DNA of 64,000 bases from Tubiluchus corallicola (Eukaryota > Priapulida > Priapulimorpha > Priapulimorphida > Tubiluchidae): contig JAQGDQ010000352.1 of the NCBI GenBank assembly GCA_030141605.1, positions 124,001 to 188,000 of the forward strand. Reading direction: 5' to 3'. The position numbers and the translations under genes were made by a program. Below are positions 36,755 through 48,485 of the stretch, in pieces. Position 1 is the stretch's first letter. Each line of letters begins with the position of its first letter. The notes beneath the pieces are model-generated. The model had not been told where the DNA came from and made no database searches. It saw nothing but the letters and a program-made list of their open reading frames with translations.

Positions 36755-36835
36755 AGTTAGTTTGTTTGATAGTAACTTGAGACCGAGACGTCTTGGGTTC
36801 GAGTCCTCCTGGAGATGAACAAAAATCGAGACTTT
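36755..36835 (+). other. tRNA-like T-arm remnant
   Basis: CTTGGGTTCGAGTCCTCC at about 36790 has a good B-box (GGTTCGAGTCC), preceded by a D-arm-like TTTGATAGTAACTTGAGACC. It is probably a SINE head or tRNA pseudogene fragment. Stems are weak. Confidence 0.35.
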
Positions 36836-38714
36836 CTAATTTAGTATGCTTTCGTGTGTTGAAATGGTTTCTGACAACTATCGCATTTTTAACATAAATT
36901 GCATTTTACGCTAACGTAAGTTGAAAAATTAATTTGAAGTTGAAGTCAATAATAACGAACTCGGTAATAGAACCTAGCACAGATTTTTCAAATTTTGATA
37001 AAAGTTGCTCGTTTGTATGTCTCACCAAAGCTCTAAGGACAAGAATTTAACAACATGTTATTTTGTAATATCAGTATTGCTTAATTATTACTTTAGTATT
37101 ATTTGTCATGCATGCTCTCTCAAATCGTATGTGTGTCAATTTTATACATGTGCCCGATGGTGTAACTTTTCCAAAACAACTACACTTTCTTAAAGGTGTC
37201 TGACAACAATGCATTTCGTAAGCTCTTCAACTTTTTTGGAAGATGTGGCATAATTATGACGTCATTAGAAGAAAAATAACAGGATCATTTATATCTGGGC
37301 TGGCAGAACTAGAAAATGATAATATTAATAAATAATGCGTTACTCTTCAGTTTATGTGAACAGTACAGTACAGTTATATGAACCTATTTCTACAGATTAT
37401 GTTTTGCATTATGCAATTAACATCTTCTTATTCTTTCATGTCTGTAGCTTTTATTGTGTTTCACGCCTGCCTTTTAACGATCTGTCTTGTGTAACAATGT
37501 TTTGTGTCTGGGTGCGCATGTATGTATGTAAATATTTTAGTACTTTCTATTGTAATTTTTATAGTATAGCCGTGTTTAATTTTTTTGCATAGCGCTATGT
37601 ATTTTTAAATGTATTTTTAAAAATATAAAATACATTTAAAATAAAAATAAAATAAATGAATTTGTTTCATTGTTTCTTAGTTTTAAATTGCAATGTTAAC
37701 TTTGATTTTTTCATTGTTTTTTATTTGTTATCTACTGGTATGTGCGAAATTAACTTATGACTGATTTATTGATAATAAAACAACAAAAGACTAGGTCGTA
37801 TAAACAGGCCAATTTAGGCAGACAAAACAGCTGGCTAGATGGACAGCCACGTGACAAAATAACCAATAGGTGACCAGAGAAGATGGGCAGTCAGATCGCG
37901 AGGGTGGAGGTGAGGTGAGCACTGAGACACCTAATGAAGGGGCTGAAGGCCAGGTGAATGACCATTTACTCCAGGTAAGCAGAACTCCAGTAGACTGACA
38001 GCTTATTATCAGACGAACCCCACCAATTTTATTGTTTATTTTTCTTGTAATGAACCAAGCTCCAGACTGACGCTTTTAAAACAAATATTTTCCTAGTAAG
38101 AAAACAGGCTTCATAGAGCCCACAGACGTTATGATTGTAGCTAATGCATTAAGTAGGCATTACGGCGTGCATCATAAATTACTTGATCTGCGTAAATGTT
38201 ATCATCATTAGGAAATATCTGAATTCTAGAGACTGAGAGTAAAACACAGACTTTACTGTTTTATGCTTATGCGTTTCAGCCTGTGCCATTCATCATATTG
38301 AGTTTTAATACCACAAAAATTGCTTAGTCTGATAACGGAGCTAATCAACGTGTTGCTATTCCCTTAGCTGTCGATGTTGATGATAACGGTTGCGCCATCG
38401 GCCGTTTTGATATGGGTGGGGGTGACATAGGGCTGGGAGTAGCAATGGTTGAAGTTACTGATTTGCTGTTATTGTTGTGGGTCTTGCTCGCGTTCTAAAA
38501 ACTGAAATGGCAACAAACTTCTTTTAAATTTATAGAATTGACAGAGTAAACAAAATTGGGAGAATTGCAATTGCTGACGCTGCTCCTGGTGAAGGGTGTA
38601 ATGTTGACTTCACATAAACTTTATCTTGACTTTATCTAGAAGTACTTGAACTGCTACAAATTAATTTATTTTATCTTAAAAATATAGAATACCGATAATC
38701 CGTATCAAAATAGT

Positions 38715-39060
38715 AAGCTGGATTGGCTTAGCATCGAATAGGTCTCAAGGATAATATATAGTAAAACGACATGTGAGGTCATGTGGGCCTAGCGACAAAT
38801 AAATTTTTGACTTGGACCATAACAACAAAAACTGATGCCATGCAGGCCAGGCATCAAATAGGCCTCAGGGTCACAACAGCAACGACGTCTGATGCTATGT
38901 CGGTCTAGCATCGAATAGGCTTCAATCCCACTCATCAACTAAGACTGGCGCCATGTCGGCCAACCTTCGAATAGGCCTCAAACCCACGCATTAAGAAAGA
39001 CTTGACACTATGTCGGCCTAGCATCGAATAGGCCCCAGGCCCACCTAGCAACACAGATAT
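38715..39060. repeat. 56-bp minisatellite in Wnt4 intron 2
   Basis: The phrases CGGCCTAGCATCGAATAGGC and its variants recur at 38901, 38957 and 39013 (spacing 56), with more diverged copies to the left. Confidence 0.85.
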
Positions 39061-39599
39061 GTCATGTGGTCCCAGTTAGGCTTATAAGCTACGCCAGGTT
39101 GTAATCAACAGAGAGAAACCAGGACTCAACTTACAACATAAATAAACACGCTGGCAGTTTACAGAATATTATTAAACATGGAGAAACAAACGTTCGATTC
39201 ATGCGCTGCATACCAAATCCACATGGGGCCACCTAACTGTCTGTGTATTTAACTATTTTGCTAAAATCAAGTTCCGGCACGGGAGCGAAAGAAAATCAAA
39301 AATAAACAGCCGATAAAATTTGAATGGCGTCTTAGCTTTCAGTAAGCAATAGCATGAATGATGGAGAACCTGATACTGCGCAGAGACATGAATGATGTAT
39401 AAGGTAACGCTGTGCAATAACATGAATGACGTATAATGTTATGTTAATTGATGGCTGCATGACCATAGTAAAATATCATACTGTAATGATATGAGGTGCA
39501 ATAGTGCGAGTGACGTATATATACATGACGTGAGAGGGTGACAGGATAAATGCTGTATAACGTGATAGTGTATGTAACTGAAAATGTAGGTCTTACCTA

Positions 39600-39795
39600 T
39601 ATTCTCCAAACAGAGAGAAATAGCTTCCACTACCACTGCCACTACCACCATCACCACCACTAACACTACTACTACTACTACTATTGCTACTACTACTACG
39701 AATGCTACTATTGCTTCTACTGCTACTACTACTACTGCTCCTACTACTGCTGTTGCGGCTGCTGCTACTGCTACTGCTACTATCACGTATGATAC
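39600..39795. repeat. ACT/GCT trinucleotide repeat
   Basis: Imperfect ACTACTACT/CTGCTACTA array. It explains the Ser-rich, Val-rich and Ala-rich antisense open frames, which are not genes. Confidence 0.9.
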
Positions 39796-40776
39796 GACGT
39801 GATATAGAATGAACACTTCCTCTGGGCTTATAGAAGATGACATGTAACGTTTTCAAAAGAAAACGACGTAAATGGACTCTTTCTATATAAAAAAAACTTT
39901 TTGCAATTATTCGTCCTACAGGCTACATAGAACGCACTACAATCTGCGAGACTACAAAATTAGTTCCCTTGTTCTATAGCAGAAATAGAGCTTCCCCTAG
40001 CGGAGTTTACCCGAACTCAAGGTTTTTGAACTAAACGGCTACGCGATTTCTGTTTTTCGACCAATTATTGTCCAACTGCTGCATATTGTCCGACGTATTC
40101 AAGCTGTGGTGACACTGAGCTTAATGAGGGCCATATACTACCGAATACTGCATACAATTAAGAACAACACCCGGGTCAGACCTATACCTGATTGTGTAAC
40201 TCTGTACCTCATTAACCTGTCATTGCTTCCCTGTGCCATAATTAGCACTGAAATCATTTTGAACAAATTAAGCCACCTAGCTGCTGGAAGTTGTAAAGTT
40301 TTACGATGTTCTTACTGTAGCTGTTATTCCTCTTTATGTAATGCTGTGTAGAACGGTGCAGGACGTTCCCATGTGACATAAATGACCGGTTTTTCACACA
40401 GTGCGGTGTATCTACGTGATATATAATATTTCATACAAGGGTCACATTGGTATATGTGAATAATAACATTTAGTAAGCATACTGGAGTAAAAAAAAGCCC
40501 GTGTTTAAGTAAGAAAAAGCAGCCTGGGAATTGTTATCTACCTTTTATGATCAAGTATGTGCAAACATACCACGTAGTGTTTAAGATGTCATAAAATAAG
40601 GATCTTTACGCCCAGCAGTTTCTGTTTCTTTTTAACTACCTTACTTTGTATTTCATCCGTATAGAAGCCTAATTTGTATTTTAACTTAATTGTACGGACG
40701 ATTATAATAGCTACAGAATAATGTTTTGTTATGAACATGAATTAATAAACTGCAAATAATGAATAAATGAATGAAT

Positions 40777-40876
40777 CAGTCAGTCAGTCAGTCAGTCAGT
40801 CAGTCAGTCAGTCAGTCAGTCAGTCAGTCAGTCAGTCAGTCAGTCAATAAATCAATCAATCAATCAATCAATCAAC
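40777..40876. repeat. CAGT tetranucleotide array passing into CAAT
   Basis: About 17 perfect CAGT units followed by CAAT units. Confidence 0.97.
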
Positions 40877-41294
40877 TAACTAAGCTGCAATCGGCAGTGA
40901 CTGCTATAAGACACAACAGTTGACCTAACTAGCATGGATCACACAGCTATTTGTTTATTCAGTATTTAGTTAATTATTTGTTTGTTATTTTATCTATGCT
41001 ATCATTTATAATTTATTAATCTTGGTTCCTTTTGAATATTTTACATTAAGAAAAACTTTTTTTGTTGCTGCAAAATTTATTACACAAGCGAAATCAAACA
41101 ACGACCACTTTCTCGTTTTTAGCAAAGCCTCGTCCACGTTAGTTAATGACATCATCAGAGTTTTAAACTTGAGGTAGCAACATGATCACGCCGAGGTTTC
41201 ACGCTCTGTCAGTGATTCATTGCTAATAAATTAATTGTTGGCCAGGGTTTTACTTGAAAAACTGAAATTAGTCAAATGAAAATACGGCAAGAAT

Positions 41295-42085
41295 TTGTCT
41301 GTTCGTCTAGGAAGACTTGAAAGAACAATGCGACTTCAGCCGTGTGTTCATAAAACTGTAAGAATTGTGTCTGTTCGTCTAGGAAGACTTGAAAGAACAA
41401 TGCGACTTCAGCCGTGTGTTCATAAAACTGTAAGAATTGCGTCTGTTCGTCTAGGAAGACTTGAAAGAACAATGCGACTTCAGCCAAGTGTTCATATAAC
41501 TGTAAGAATTGTGTCTGTTCGTCTAGGAAGACTTGAAAGAACAATGCAAGTTCAGCCGTGTGTTCATCAAAGTGTAAGAATTGCGTCTGTTCGTCTAGGA
41601 AGACTTGCAAGAACAATGCAACTTCAGCCGTGTGTTCATAAAACTGTAAGAATTGCGTCTGTTCGTCTAGGAAGACTTGAAAGAACAATGTAACTTGAGT
41701 TGATTGTTCTTAAAAGTGTAAGAATTTGTCTGTTGGTCTAAGAAGACTTGAAGGAACAATGCAACTTGAGCCGTTCGTTCGTAAAACTGTAAGAATGGGA
41801 TCTGTTCGTCTAGGAAGACTTAGAAGATCAATGCAACCTGAGCCGTTTGTTCTTAAACTGTCAGAACTGCGTCTGTTCGTTTAGGAAGACTTGAAAGAAC
41901 AATGCAGCTTAAGTCCTTTCTTCATAAAACTGTAATAAATGCGTCGTTCGTCAAAGAAGAATTGAAAGAACGACGTAACTTGTGCCATTTGTTCCTAAAA
42001 CCGCAAGAATTGCGGTTGTTCGTCTAGGAAGAATTGAAAGAACACTGCAACTTGAGCCGTTTGTTCTTAAAACTGCGAAACTGTT
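41295..42085. repeat. 72-bp satellite in Wnt4 intron 2
   Basis: About 11 copies of a 72-bp unit anchored on TCTGTTCGTCTAGGAAGACT. The first five or six copies are nearly identical (41301, 41373, 41445 and onward) and later ones decay. As 72 is a multiple of three, one frame on each strand stays open for 130-138 codons. These are periodicity artefacts, with no start context or domain. Confidence 0.93.
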
Positions 42086-42178
42086 TGAAAACGGTGTCAA
42101 AACAGTTTAGATTTGACGTGAGAAAAGTGTCTTACAAAAGCGTTAGGCTTTAATCATCTAGAATACAGATCAAATTAA

Positions 42179-42387
42179 AGTGGCGTTTATGTAGCACCCG
42201 GAATGCGTTATGCGCTATCCACCTGCGGAATAGCCGCGGAATAAAAAAATCATTAGGAAATAGCTGCAAAAAATAGTGCATAGCGCAGGTCTGATAAATG
42301 GGTGCATTGAAAAAAATATAAACCGATTTTTATCTATTCCGCACCCCCATAACGCATGCACATTCCGGATGATATGTAAAGGCCACT
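42179..42387. mobile_element. MITE with about 30-bp inverted repeats
   Basis: The left end AGTGGCGTTTATGTAGCACC (then CGGAATG) is mirrored by the right end, whose reverse complement begins AGTGGCCTTTACATATCATC (then CGGAATG). About 209 bp, no coding content. Flanks share TAA, which would suit a PIF/Harbinger-type 3-bp target, but this is uncertain. Confidence 0.65.
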
Positions 42388-43202
42388 AACGTCGTAAACG
42401 TCGATAACAGCCTAGAATGTAACGCAAACAAAATCCTTAAGATTACGGCAACAAACGGAAAAACTTCAATGATGTTGCTGCTTTCGCCAGTCAAAGAATC
42501 ATTTTCAAGATGTCGGTCATTATTGTAATGATGGCTTAGTTAATGACGTCACGTTACTACGCACTTAATAATCAATCATAGAAACGTTGGAGAGCTTGCG
42601 TGCGTCAGAATTCTTTGTGCATTCTCAACACTAGAGTTGGACTTTACACATGCAGTCAAACGACAATTTTCCCAAGTCACGTATTTTAGCCTCCACAATT
42701 ACAAAGAGTTTACAAGGAATTGTTATTACAAGGAATAATAAGTTATGGTTAAATTCTTGAGCAACGTCTAAACACTCATGGGTATTTATAACTATTATTA
42801 TAAAATAGTTGCATATCCAATTAGTTTAGACGGTTTCAGTAAATGCTATTATACCAAAACCTGTGGAATGAATTTGAATATACAAATTCGATTAACAACA
42901 AATATGTTTAACATTATGATTCCTCAAACACGGCCCGATACTCTTAAATTGTACACATAGGCGTGTGGGCCGATTTTACCAGGAGGAGGGCGGAGGAGGA
43001 AGCACTTTTGCCCGAAATATACAGTGCTAACCCGAAAAAAGTCCAGAGTCGGGAATTGCCTCACCCTACCCCATGATCACAAAAATGCCCGGATTTCGGA
43101 ATGCACAGCATTTGGCGGCATGAAGAAATTTCGGGATTTCCTTTTATGAAAAATATCATTTTATTTTTTCACCATTTGATCGGTGTACGAAAGTGCTCGG
43201 AG

Positions 43203-43530
43203 GCTTCGGTAAGTTTGGAACTAGTAAGTTTGGTGCAGATAAGTTTGGCACTAGGAAATTTTGTTACCAGGAAAATTTTTTACTATGAGTTTTTAGTACA
43301 CGGTAATTTTGGTACTGGGAAAATTTGGTACAGAGAAAATATGGTACTGGTAAATATGGTACTTACGATGTTTTGTCAGGCATTTTTGGTACAATTAAAT
43401 ACGGTATAAGGCAAAAATAATGCGGAGCAAGTTTGGTACTAGGAAGGTTTAGTACTGGGAAAGTTTGGTACTAGGAAAATTCGATACAGAGAAAGTTTGG
43501 TATAAGAAAATTTTGGTACTATGAAAATAC
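43203..43530. repeat. Degenerate ~17-bp minisatellite
   Basis: Variants of AAGTTTGGTACTAGGAA recur throughout, with single-base and short indel differences. Confidence 0.8.
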
Positions 43531-44082
43531 ATTTTGTCTATGTACTCGAACCTACTCGAACAAGTTATACAAACTCATATTGTTGCATTTGTTTTTATTT
43601 GTTTTTTATGAAGGTAGTTCTATAGCACATTTTTCACCCAGACAGGTAATTCTAAATCGAGAAAACAGAGGCTAAAGTTTCCCACTCGTCATTTTGTATT
43701 ATTTTAATTAGCTCTTAATTCTTACTGTCATTAAATTAATTGTAAAGGCAAACGCTTTCGTTTGCGACCGATAAATGAACTTAAAGATGGGGGTACAATG
43801 TAAAAAATCTGCCTTGTATGTGTCAATCATAAGCCCTGTTGCATTAAATAAGATGATCTGTGAATTATTACTTTTTTCATTCATGGGGACACTCATCTTA
43901 TTGCCAAAGTGAGACTACTCCTAGGCAAGTAGCTGCCGGTCTTGTAGATCTTTCATACCAAGAAATAGCATACAATAAGAAGGTAACTGTGTATGGTATC
44001 AATACTTTCCCAAACTAGCTGACAACTAACGATATCATTAATTAATAATGACTGTGATATCTTAGGCCTGCTCTGTCGTGCT

Positions 44083-44140
44083 GGGCTGGTAGCTCAGTTA
44101 GTAGAATAGGTAGTCTCGGGTTCAAATCTCGACTAGTCCG
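44083..44140 (+). ncRNA. tRNA-like sequence lacking the anticodon arm (pseudogene or SINE head)
   Basis: The 7-bp acceptor stem GGGCTGG/CTAGTCC pairs fully, allowing two G-U pairs. The D-arm GCTCAGTTAGTAGA holds an A-box. The T-arm TCGGG-TTCAAAT-CTCGA pairs fully with one G-U. The whole is 58 nt, about 15 short of a normal tRNA, and the missing part is the anticodon arm. It cannot decode. Confidence 0.6.
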
Positions 44141-45473
44141 CAATTTTTCAGCGTCTCCTTTCTCCAACTAATTATCCGCAATGGGTAATAATTGTTAAAA
44201 TAAACTGCAATGGTTTATGAAAATTATGGTAGTCACAATATTCATTAATCAATAACAGTAATTACGAGCGACTCTGCTGTATTATAAAAATCAAAGTCGT
44301 CCTTGCTACATCTCACACTTGCTCCATCATCATATTGATGGGTTGGACAATTAGACCTACTGCTAACTATTTTAACCGTTAGCCTACCAAAGTGGGGTAA
44401 AACATCCTAGCAATGTTTACTCACATTTTTTATATTGGTGCATACAAAAAAAATTCAAACGAGCAGTGATATTTTCAAACTAATAGTAAATATTTTTCAA
44501 TTTGCTATGCAACCATACCTTGGTTTTGTTGAAAACTAGTATTCGTGCTTTTTTACAAAAAATGAGCGGCAGCTACTATCTGATGTGGGACAACTTATTA
44601 CCCCTCTTGGTCTTTTATGTAGGCAAAATTTAGGAGTTCACACAGCACCATATGTTTAGCTTGACAACGGAGAAGTGCTGCAAACTTCCAAGTGTAACCT
44701 GCAACTCGGAAAGTGACTTTTACAGCGATTTGCTGATGAAAATTAATATTTGGGGACATTCTTCATTTAGTAATATGGCGGGAACTTTTACTGCACTGAC
44801 GAAGCTGACGAAGACGAAATTTTAGAAAATCCAGTCAGTTAAGACACAGTGGATGTCTCAGAATCAAACAGTGAAAATCATTAATCTATTAGAAGAATTG
44901 TCTTGTCACAAGATTTGATAAACCACGCTTAGACAATATAGTGCAATGGTGGAACACCCCCATTTTATCCTTAGCCCATATCCATATATACATGCCAATT
45001 TGCCACAGAAGTTGGCTTTGCAGGAGCATCTGGATTGCAAGTTGGTCATTCTATCAAGTTATGACACATATTAAGCAAAACTTTCAAAATAATGTTACTC
45101 CCACTTGCTCTTTATCATAAGATTTTTTTGTTCGGCTAAGGCCCATTTCACAGTGAGGAAGCTCAGCAAAATGATTCGAGGGGAAATTCCTTGCGGCATT
45201 CTGTTGCTAGCTAGAAGCCATGCATCCTTCTCGTGAGGAATTTGGCGGCATCATAGAAATATTGTATGTTCCCTTTTCGTGAGTAATACTCGCGAAATTC
45301 AGTCTTAAATTTAATTACTCGGTTACTTCTTTCTAATTTAACGAACAACAATTAACCTATTTCAGGATAAAATTAAAAGATTTAATCTTTCTTTTTGGGC
45401 CTAAGTGTTAAAAAAATTAATACACAAGGCACCGTAATTTCAAAAAGATGATAAATTCCAAAAATCGTTCTAC

Positions 45474-45709
45474 CTCTAGTCACAGCCCGGCCAAAAACCT
45501 TCTGGGGATCCACTGTGCTACAGTTCCACCTCCGATTCTCAAACTGCCACTGACATTCTGCGATGGCGTTTTCTGCTCCATATTTAACAGTGTCCATCAT
45601 TTCCACTTTCCTCTTGCATATTTTCCTTTGCCGCTTGACCAATCCTTGCAACTGCTCACATTGGTCAGGCATTTTGATGTTTGTGTCCAAGTCGATAGTG
45701 GCCAGAGCC
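45474..45709 (-). CDS. WNT4: Wnt4-like exon 2
   Basis: 236 nt, acceptor TTTTTTTTCACTTTCAG, donor AGAG|GTAGAA. It covers residues 28-107: MPDQCEQLQGLVKRQRKICK, then YGAENAIAECQWQFENRRWN, then CSTVDPQKVFGRAVTRG. The NRRWNCST block with its N-glycosylation sequon and the early cysteines are diagnostic of Wnt proteins. Confidence 0.96.
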
Positions 45710-45725
45710 CTGAAAGTGAAAAAAA

Positions 45726-46190
45726 ACGTCAAATAAAAGCCTTGGGAACAGAAAACGTGTCAAGATCAAATATGGAACCTAGTAATGAAAAAATGTGAAG
45801 ATCAAATATGAGCCCTAGGGATGATAAGATGTCAAGATTGAATTTGAGCCTTAGGAATGAAAAAACGTTAAAATCAAATATGAGCCTGATGAAAAACGTG
45901 TCAAGATGAAATTTAAGCCATAGGAATGGAAAAATGTCAAGAATGAGAGTGAGCCCTAGGAATTGAAAAATGTCAAAGTCAAATAGCAGCCATAGGAAAT
46001 GAAGTGTCAGGATCAAATATAAGCCCTAGGAACGGAAATATGTTAAGATTAAATACGATCTCCAGGAATGGAAAATGTCAAGATCAAATACGAACCTAGA
46101 AAAGGAAAAATGTCAAGAATAAGTATGCATCCTAGGAATGGAAAAATCTCAAGGTCAAATCCGAACTTAGAAAAGGAAAAATCTCAAGGG
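45726..46190. repeat. ~36-bp minisatellite beside Wnt4 exon 2
   Basis: About 12 copies of a unit like ATGTCAAGATCAAATATGAG then CCCTAGGAATGGAAAA. It begins about 15 bases upstream, in gene sense, of the exon 2 acceptor, so it covers the usual branch-point region. A 95-codon antisense frame over it follows from the unit length being a multiple of three. Confidence 0.88.
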
Positions 46191-47286
46191 CATTCGATGA
46201 CGCCAGCAATTAGACGACGGTAATATTTTTTTATACAATTCTTTGCACTGCTAACTGTATTCCAGCACTTAATGGCACAGCTTTCTTAATGTTAACGGTT
46301 ATGGCGTCACCAAAATCAGACTCATAATCAAAGATAACACTACATGAGACATTGAACCGGCAGAAGTGCCCCAGCCACATTTGTGAATTGAATACATCTT
46401 TCTTAAATGAGATAAAGAAGCAGAATCAGTGTGGCAAATGAAACTGTGCAGAACAGATATTCAGCCCGGCAGTCACCTATCCATTTCTTTCCTCTGGGTT
46501 GTTTAACTTTGGCAGCTAAGCAGAAAACGTGATAACTAACAATTTCCCATGCTCCAAAACGTGATATGAAAATTATATGTAACGTCTCTTTACTTGTCAA
46601 TAAAAAAATCGACAATCGCTAAAAACAAAATTACTGTAATAAGAAGCCAACTATTAGTTAATATTAATAATAAAAACCAAAACCCTTTCAAATACTTTAT
46701 ACCTACAAGGCCTCTGTTGCGTAACTACAGATATTGTTTTTTCAGTTTTATTTTGGGCTACAAACTATTGTAAAACACTCGTGAATTTGCTGCTTTTATC
46801 ACCCCAGCTTGCTAGCCCACCGTGCATTTACCATAATTACATTGTAAAGCACTATTCCTACAATAACGTAACATCAACAGCAGTAATAAACAACAGAATT
46901 CTACATTTCGTCGCTAGAGTTTGTTCAAATTTTTTATAGCTAACTAGAATAATAAAGGCAACTGCATTACGCTGTTTGTGAACAGCCTTTAAATTTTGCT
47001 CATATTACATGGTACTGCGTAGATTTGGAGAGGTATATACAAAGCCTAGTAAAAAGTATTACATTTTTGTTTATTTAACGAATTGAATTACACAACATTA
47101 TATAAAGACATTTCTTTATCATAGAATAAACCAGCACTTATTAAATTTTTGGTCACAAACTCGACTAAAAAGAAGAAAATGTGAATGTTAATGATTTGCG
47201 CCTGTATTTGAACCAGAAGTCCCTGGATAGTACTTTGGGCCACGACCACTAGACAGTGCAAAACAAACATACATACACACATACAC

Positions 47287-47338
47287 ACAAACAAACAAAC
47301 AAACAAACAAACAAACAAACAAACAAACAAACAAACAA
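47287..47338. repeat. ACAA tetranucleotide repeat
   Basis: Thirteen near-perfect ACAA units in Wnt4 intron 1. Confidence 0.97.
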
Positions 47339-48414
47339 GTAAATAGATAAATAAACGTCGCCAACTGCCTATCAAGGAATGTTGGAAAATTTACACTTAA
47401 ATAGGATACTAAACTATGGGTAAAAAGTTGCTCTGTACATTATTTTTTGCAAATTTAACGATCATCTCAAGTTTAAATCAGGTAATGTTTAAACGCAACT
47501 ATTCTCTGGTTATCTTTTTAAAATTTCCTGTCTAAGTTTCTCAAAAATGACAACTGTTCAACTGCAGCGGTTTTTTTAAACAAGGCTGAGATGTTTTAAA
47601 TGTCTCCGTTTGTCAAAAGGAGAAGAAAAAAAGAAGAAAGTAGCGTGCAGAGCAGATGCTGGTCGTGTTCAAACAGATGAAATGTTTACAAAAATTTTAA
47701 TTTGTTCAGGGCCAATTTGCAAAGGAAAACAACGCAGTCTTCAAGTGTTGTCTTCAAAAAGACATGTGTACTAATAACAGTTAATATTTAACACACTGTA
47801 TGGTATTTGTTTAAACGCAATTTGCATGAAAAACAAATAATATAAAACATGTTAAATATTAGCTTCTATTAACACACATGTCCACGGCGAACCTAGAAAA
47901 AATAAACCAAAAATGACAGATACGCAACGCAGAATTAATTCTCAGAACTGACTCTGTCATCAAAAGAAAAACTTTATTTAAGAACGTCGTCTCAAATACC
48001 ATATACTGTTAATACTACACATGTCTTTTCGCGGTTTTGCATGTCCTGGAGTCAAAATGTTATAAAAATGCCTGTTTTTAAAGTGATATTTGAATTTACG
48101 CTCAACTTTGTGAACATTTTCAGTCTTGTACAGTCCAGTTTAGGAAGTTTTTCAAGTTGCACGCTATATAATCTAGATCTTATGCAACTGAAGACAAGCA
48201 TCTTTTCGTTTTATACCAATAAATTTTCAATTTTGACATCAGTTAGACCTGAGGTTCATTTAGTTATTAGCAGGCCTATTGTTGGTATTAACTTGAGAAA
48301 CAATTATAAGCATTTTAATTTCACTTACAAGTAAAAAACATTTTGTTGAGTCGTAAACAACAGTGGGGAAGGAGTTTGCAATTTCCTCACACCATACAAT
48401 ATAAATATCGTAAC

Positions 48415-48485
48415 CCATATCCCTAACCCTAATTCTAACCATAACCCTACCCTAACTAATATCCCTAACCCCAACCCTAACCTTA
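48415..48485. repeat. Interstitial telomere-like repeat
   Basis: Degenerate CCCTAA/CCATAACCCTA units over about 70 bp, matching the metazoan TTAGGG telomere unit on the opposite strand. Confidence 0.8.

Noticed and set aside
37330-37640. Possible LINE 3' tail (AGCGCTATGTATTTTTAAATG...)
   Set aside because: Only AT-rich tail-like sequence, with no coding remnant to support it.
39439-39856. Val/Ala-rich (134 codons) and Ser-rich (87 codons) antisense frames
   Set aside because: Both come from the ACT/GCT trinucleotide array.
41272-41693. Two overlapping repeat proteins on opposite strands
   Set aside because: Explained by a 72-bp satellite whose length is a multiple of three; kept only as a finding.
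45729-46016. 95-codon Leu/Phe/Asp repeat protein, minus strand
   Set aside because: Explained by the ~36-bp minisatellite next to Wnt4 exon 2.
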